Source of the DNA: Willaertia magna
Taxonomy: Eukaryota > Heterolobosea > Eutetramitea > Acrasida > Naegleriidae
Direction of reading: 5' to 3'
DNA: 21,670 bases
Assembly (NCBI GenBank): GCA_902984215.1
Contig: CADWAF010004908.1
Span: 1 to 21,670, forward strand
The notes under the pieces were generated by a model that saw nothing but the letters and a program-made list of their open reading frames with translations, did no database searches and was not told where the DNA came from. Positions 18,309-21,670 of this stretch are shown here, piece after piece (the stretch's first letter is position 1; each line of letters starts with the position of its first letter). Made by a program: the position numbers and the translations under genes.

Positions 18309-20033
18309 TTATTGTGAGGCATCACTTTCTTCTTCTTCTTCACTTAACATCTCTTCTGGTTCTTCATCCTCTTCTCCACTTTCGTCGCCAAATATACTCT
18401 CGTAGTCATTTTCCTCATCTTCATTATAGCTATATAAGGTTAATCCATTTTCAATATCATGTTTTAGTTCGTCTAATTCATCATCATCGTATTGTCTGTA
18501 TTCTGGGCCTTCTTCCATAAAATAGAAATATAGCAATTTTGGCAAGTTCAATAAACAATATCCAGAAAAAGAGCGACAACCATTTATGGTCAACTTTTTC
18601 AAGGAAGATAATTTTGCTATATTTTCCTCCAACACATTTCCAAGAACAACGCTCAAATACTTCAATTTCTTTAATTCTTTAAAATTATAACCTTTAATTC
18701 TTTCACAACGACTGCAATCTAAAGATTCAAGGTTCAATAAATTTAAAAAGATGCCATCAGTAAGGTTATCACAATAATCAATCTTCAAGAGTTTAAGTTT
18801 CTTTAAATTTTGAAAATGTTTATCCTTTACTTGGCAGTCCAAACCATGAATGCTTAAATTAACAAGATTTTTTAAATTTAAAAGAAACTCTAGTCCCACA
18901 ATATTTGTGCACAAATTAATTTCTAATCCAGTTAAATTTGTACACAAAGATAACTTCTCCCCAATAATAGAAGATCCTGGCGTTTGCAACGATTTCAACT
19001 TTTTCTTATTGTTTAAGTATGATCCATTTAAATTTTTACATACATAAACCCATAAATCCAAAGAAGTCAAATTTTCTAAATGCTGTAATTGTTCATCACA
19101 AATGTTATTGTTATCAATGGAAAAAGCTTCTAAACTATTAGGTAATTTCAATTTAGTTATATCTTTAATGTCACAATCAATTAGTTTCAAATATTCTAAA
19201 TAAATCAAGTGCGAAAAATTAAAATCTATATTAATGTTTTTGCAGCAACGTAAATCTAAATATTTCAATTTTGTTAATTTTTTTAAAAACAAACCATTTA
19301 CTTTGCTACATTCACTTAAATCCAAGTGTTCCAAATGAACTAAATTGAGCAAATGAGCGTCAGTTATTCCCGATTTTTCCGCTTTCAGTTTTTTTAATTT
19401 TGTAAAAAATGGTAAGCATTCCACTGGTCCGTATTCACCAATACATAAATTTGTTAAGTTTTGTAAACATTTAATTTGTTGATCTTCAACTTGAGTACCA
19501 CTTATATCTAATTCTTCTAATTTTTCTTTAAAAATTTCAAAATTTATATTTTTGGATTCTTTAAAATGCCAAAGCTGCAAACATTTTAAATTTTTTAAAT
19601 TTTCAAGAGTGGAAGCTCCAGCACTATAGTTACACAAGTGTAAACTTTCTACTTTTGTAAATAACTGTAAATTACTTTCCCTCATGAAAACGACATTTAA
19701 ATGCTTTAAATTGAATAAATAATTAGGAAGCATAGGACTGTCAGTAAAGTCATAAAATCTGAATTTTTTAAACATTAAATTTAAAGCAATTTCATTGCCA
19801 ATTGTCCAATTATAAAAATCCTTGCAGGTTTCAGCTAAATGAATAAAATCCATTGGCTTTTTAATAAACGAAACAATCTCATACAAAATATTTTCATTCC
19901 AAAGTAAAAAAGTTTCTACTTTTTGTTTTTTACGCTTATTCAAGAGCATTTTGAATCGTTTTTTTTTTCTTTGTTTTTTAAAGTTTGTTTCAAACTTTTC
20001 GAAACAAAAGACTTCCTTAACAAAATTTTTCAT
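18309..20033 (-). CDS. F-box/leucine-rich-repeat protein, intact
   Basis: 574 residues, ATG 20033 to TAA 18309-18311, uninterrupted and without an apparent intron. A Lys/Arg-rich N-terminal stretch (about residues 19-38) is followed by an F-box-like domain (about 42-85: NENILYEIVSFIKKPMDFIH then LAETCKDFYNW). Residues about 108-505 hold roughly sixteen leucine-rich repeats of 23-25 residues (for example HLEHLDLSECSKVNGLFLKK). The last 60 residues are strongly acidic (EDEEPEEMLSEEEEESD). In known F-box/LRR proteins the F-box binds Skp1 in an SCF ubiquitin ligase and the LRR arc binds the substrate; that role is inferred here. It uses CAA/CAG for Gln and TGG for Trp, so it follows the standard code. 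Its head-to-head neighbour at 20838 is a close paralogue. The target is unknown. Confidence 0.85.
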   Translation of the reverse strand: MKNFVKEVFCFEKFETNFKKQRKKKRFKMLLNKRKKQKVETFLLWNENILYEIVSFIKKPMDFIHLAETCKDFYNWTIGNEIALNLMFKKFRFYDFTDSPMLPNYLFNLKHLNVVFMRESNLQLFTKVESLHLCNYSAGASTLENLKNLKCLQLWHFKESKNINFEIFKEKLEELDISGTQVEDQQIKCLQNLTNLCIGEYGPVECLPFFTKLKKLKAEKSGITDAHLLNLVHLEHLDLSECSKVNGLFLKKLTKLKYLDLRCCKNINIDFNFSHLIYLEYLKLIDCDIKDITKLKLPNSLEAFSIDNNNICDEQLQHLENLTSLDLWVYVCKNLNGSYLNNKKKLKSLQTPGSSIIGEKLSLCTNLTGLEINLCTNIVGLEFLLNLKNLVNLSIHGLDCQVKDKHFQNLKKLKLLKIDYCDNLTDGIFLNLLNLESLDCSRCERIKGYNFKELKKLKYLSVVLGNVLEENIAKLSSLKKLTINGCRSFSGYCLLNLPKLLYFYFMEEGPEYRQYDDDELDELKHDIENGLTLYSYNEDEENDYESIFGDESGEEDEEPEEMLSEEEEESDASQ

Positions 20034-20837
20034 TTAAAGCATCTTTCTTTTTTTGAAGTTAAGTCTAAATTGACCGTTAATTGGAAAATTGAAGAATTTA
20101 TAATTTATTTTAAAAAATTCTTTATAGTAATGGAATTTAATTTAAATATTAATTATATAAAATATTATATTTTAAAAAAATTAATGTTATTAATAATTAT
20201 GTTTGTTTTAAAAAATAATAAAAGTAAAATTGATTTTGATTATTTATATATAAACGTATTTTTATTCAATGCGTATTTTTTGTTGTAATTTTTTATTCAA
20301 TAATTTACATTTTTTATTGTAATTTTTCTTGCCCATCATGACCTCTGAGCAACGGTGGTTCGATTCCCGTGGGGCAGAATTTCACACAAGTACATCTAAA
20401 AGTGTTTATGGTCTTTTTTAAAAAAAATGCGACAAGTTAAAACTTATAAATTTTTAAATATAAATATTTTAAAAATACTGCTCTTATAGTAAATATCTTG
20501 TGACTAGAAGTTTCGGAAAGAGTATTTTAATGTAACACTAAACTAGATTAAGAAGTTACAAGTATTGTAAAGGAGGTTTGATTTCGATCGAAATATATTA
20601 ATAATCCTTTTTTTCTCTATGCGAATGCATCATATATTTAAATAGATAGATCGGACATAAATTTCTGTTCTGTTGAAGAAGAGAGTTAACTCAAAGCAAA
20701 CTGTAATTTATTGGGTACTGCCAACTTTATTTAGCTCTTCTTTTAAAGAATGCCTTTTATTTCAGGCTATCTTACAATTTTATACAATTTTCCCGCTAAT
20801 TTGACTTTCAACTACAAAAAAAAAGACTATAAAATAA
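20034..20837. other. Intergenic region between divergent F-box/LRR paralogues
   Basis: 804 bp between two outward-facing start codons. It holds a tRNA-like T-arm fragment near 20330-20378 but no supported ORF; the one long frame here overlaps the neighbouring gene's 5' end and is AT-rich noise. The 45-50 bp before each ATG look alike when read toward the gene (aatttagacttaacttcaaaaaaa before the minus-strand gene, aatttgactttcaactacaaaaa before the plus-strand gene), suggesting a promoter or leader duplicated with the genes. Confidence 0.5.
20329..20379 (+). repeat. tRNA T-arm fragment (pol III B box)
   Basis: GGTTCGATTCC at 20357-20367 is a perfect B-box/T-loop match, and the following ggggcag can pair with tgccc near 20331 as an acceptor-like stem. 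The intervening part is too short (about 49 nt in all) for D and anticodon arms, and no A box is visible. It is probably a tRNA pseudogene fragment or SINE piece rather than a working tRNA. Confidence 0.45.
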
Positions 20838-21670
20838 ATGAAACAAGCCTTAAAGGAAAAAACTAAGAAAAAAAAACAATTCAAAATGATTATGAACAAA
20901 CGTAAAAAGCAAAAAGTAGAAACTTTTTTACTTTGGAATGAAAATATTTTGTATGAGATTGTTTCATTTATTAAAAAACCTATAGATTTTATTCATTTAG
21001 CTGAAACTTGCAAGAATTTTTATAATTGGACAATTGGTAATGAAATTACTTTAAACTTAATGTTTAAAAAATTTAAATTTTATCATTTTCCTAGTGAAGT
21101 TCCTAATTATTTATTAAATTTAAAACATTTAGACGTCACTCAAATAAGTGATAGTAAATTACGATTATTTACAAAATTAGAAAGTTTATTTTTATATGGT
21201 GGTTTGGCCAAACATTATAGTGTTTCTACTTTCGAAAATTTTACAAATTTAAAACGCTTACGCACAAATATTTTTCGTAATGACAGAAATTTTAATTTTG
21301 AAATTTTTAAAGAAAAATTAGAAGATTTAAATATTAGTGGTACTCAAGTTGAAGATAAACAAATTATTTGTTTACGAAATTTAACAAAATTAGGTATTGG
21401 TGATTGTAGCAATATTTCAGGGGAATGTTTACAATTTTTTACAAAATTAAAAAAATTAGTAATGTATTGTTCAAAAAAAGTAACTGATGCCCACCTACAA
21501 AATTTGGTTCATTTAGAACATTTGTATTTATATAATTGTAGCAAAGTAAATGGTTTGTTTTTAGAGAAATTAACAAAATTAAAATATTTAGATTTGCGTG
21601 AATGTAATACTAAAGAAATAACTAAATTGAAATTACCTAATAGTTTAGAAGGTTTTGAAATTCATGGCAC
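20838..21670 (+). CDS. F-box/LRR protein, partial (runs off the window)
   Basis: ATG 20838 (MKQALKEKTKKKKQFK) opens 277 codons with no stop before the window ends. The start was chosen because the next 30 residues align with the paralogue's N terminus (KKKQFKMIMNKRKKQKVETF against KKKRFKMLLNKRKKQKVETF). The F-box (NENILYEIVSFIKKPIDFIH) is nearly identical, followed by LRRs. Compared with the 18309-20033 gene it lacks about 23 residues, one LRR unit, at the point DLRECNTKEITKLKLPNSLE. Divergence is greatest in the first LRRs (after LPNYL) and lowest in the F-box. It is the plus-strand half of a head-to-head duplicated pair. The same inferred role as an SCF substrate receptor applies, possibly with a different target. 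Confidence 0.8.
   Translation, partial: MKQALKEKTKKKKQFKMIMNKRKKQKVETFLLWNENILYEIVSFIKKPIDFIHLAETCKNFYNWTIGNEITLNLMFKKFKFYHFPSEVPNYLLNLKHLDVTQISDSKLRLFTKLESLFLYGGLAKHYSVSTFENFTNLKRLRTNIFRNDRNFNFEIFKEKLEDLNISGTQVEDKQIICLRNLTKLGIGDCSNISGECLQFFTKLKKLVMYCSKKVTDAHLQNLVHLEHLYLYNCSKVNGLFLEKLTKLKYLDLRECNTKEITKLKLPNSLEGFEIHG

Noticed and set aside
19923..20288. 121-residue plus-strand ORF
   Set aside because: It begins inside the antisense of the intact LRR gene and continues through AT-rich intergenic DNA; composition is Ile/Leu/Phe/Asn noise.

Overview
The window is very AT-rich DNA of a eukaryotic nuclear genome. Evidence for a eukaryote: short GT-AG introns that keep frame inside a transposase gene, F-box/leucine-rich-repeat proteins, tRNA-derived (SINE-like) fragments with pol III A and B boxes, and wide low-complexity intergenic DNA. 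I cannot name the species. A gene-family-rich protist, an AT-rich fungus or a small invertebrate would all fit.

Layout. 1-2.4 kb: a decayed hAT-like transposase on the minus strand. 2.6 kb: a tRNA-derived fragment. 2.8-4.4 kb: a decayed LRR gene that has lost its F-box. 4.4-5.8 kb: gene-free DNA with perfect palindromes, a 9-bp tandem repeat and a second tRNA-derived fragment. 5.8-12.6 kb: a compact divergent cluster of unrecognised protein-coding sequences (one minus, then three plus), all with in-frame stops and one-base frameshifts. 12.7-13.6 kb: tandem and direct repeats and an orphan F-box fragment. 13.7-16.1 kb: a three-exon tnp2-like transposase gene carrying four nonsense codons but no frameshift. 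16.4-18.0 kb: a divergently transcribed unknown gene whose frame is intact except for three UAA/UAG codons. 18.0-18.3 kb: hairpins. 18.3-20.0 kb: the only fully intact large gene, an F-box/LRR protein of 574 residues. 20.8 kb to the end: its divergent paralogue, which runs off the window.

How the parts relate. The F-box/LRR proteins resemble substrate receptors of SCF-type ubiquitin ligases; the window shows this family at several stages (one intact, one apparently intact but cut by the window edge, one truncated and decayed, one orphan F-box). Around them lie transposon remains. The 13.7-18.0 kb transposase and its divergent partner may be the two genes of one DNA transposon. The 5.8-12.6 kb cluster also looks like a mobile or captured multi-gene unit, but nothing in it could be assigned to a known family.

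The recurring oddity is that long protein frames stay readable through many in-frame stop codons. The intact LRR gene uses the standard code (CAA/CAG for Gln, TGG for Trp, TAA stop), so decay is the simplest reading. Gene by gene, however, the pattern deserves testing, above all in the 16.4-18.0 kb gene.
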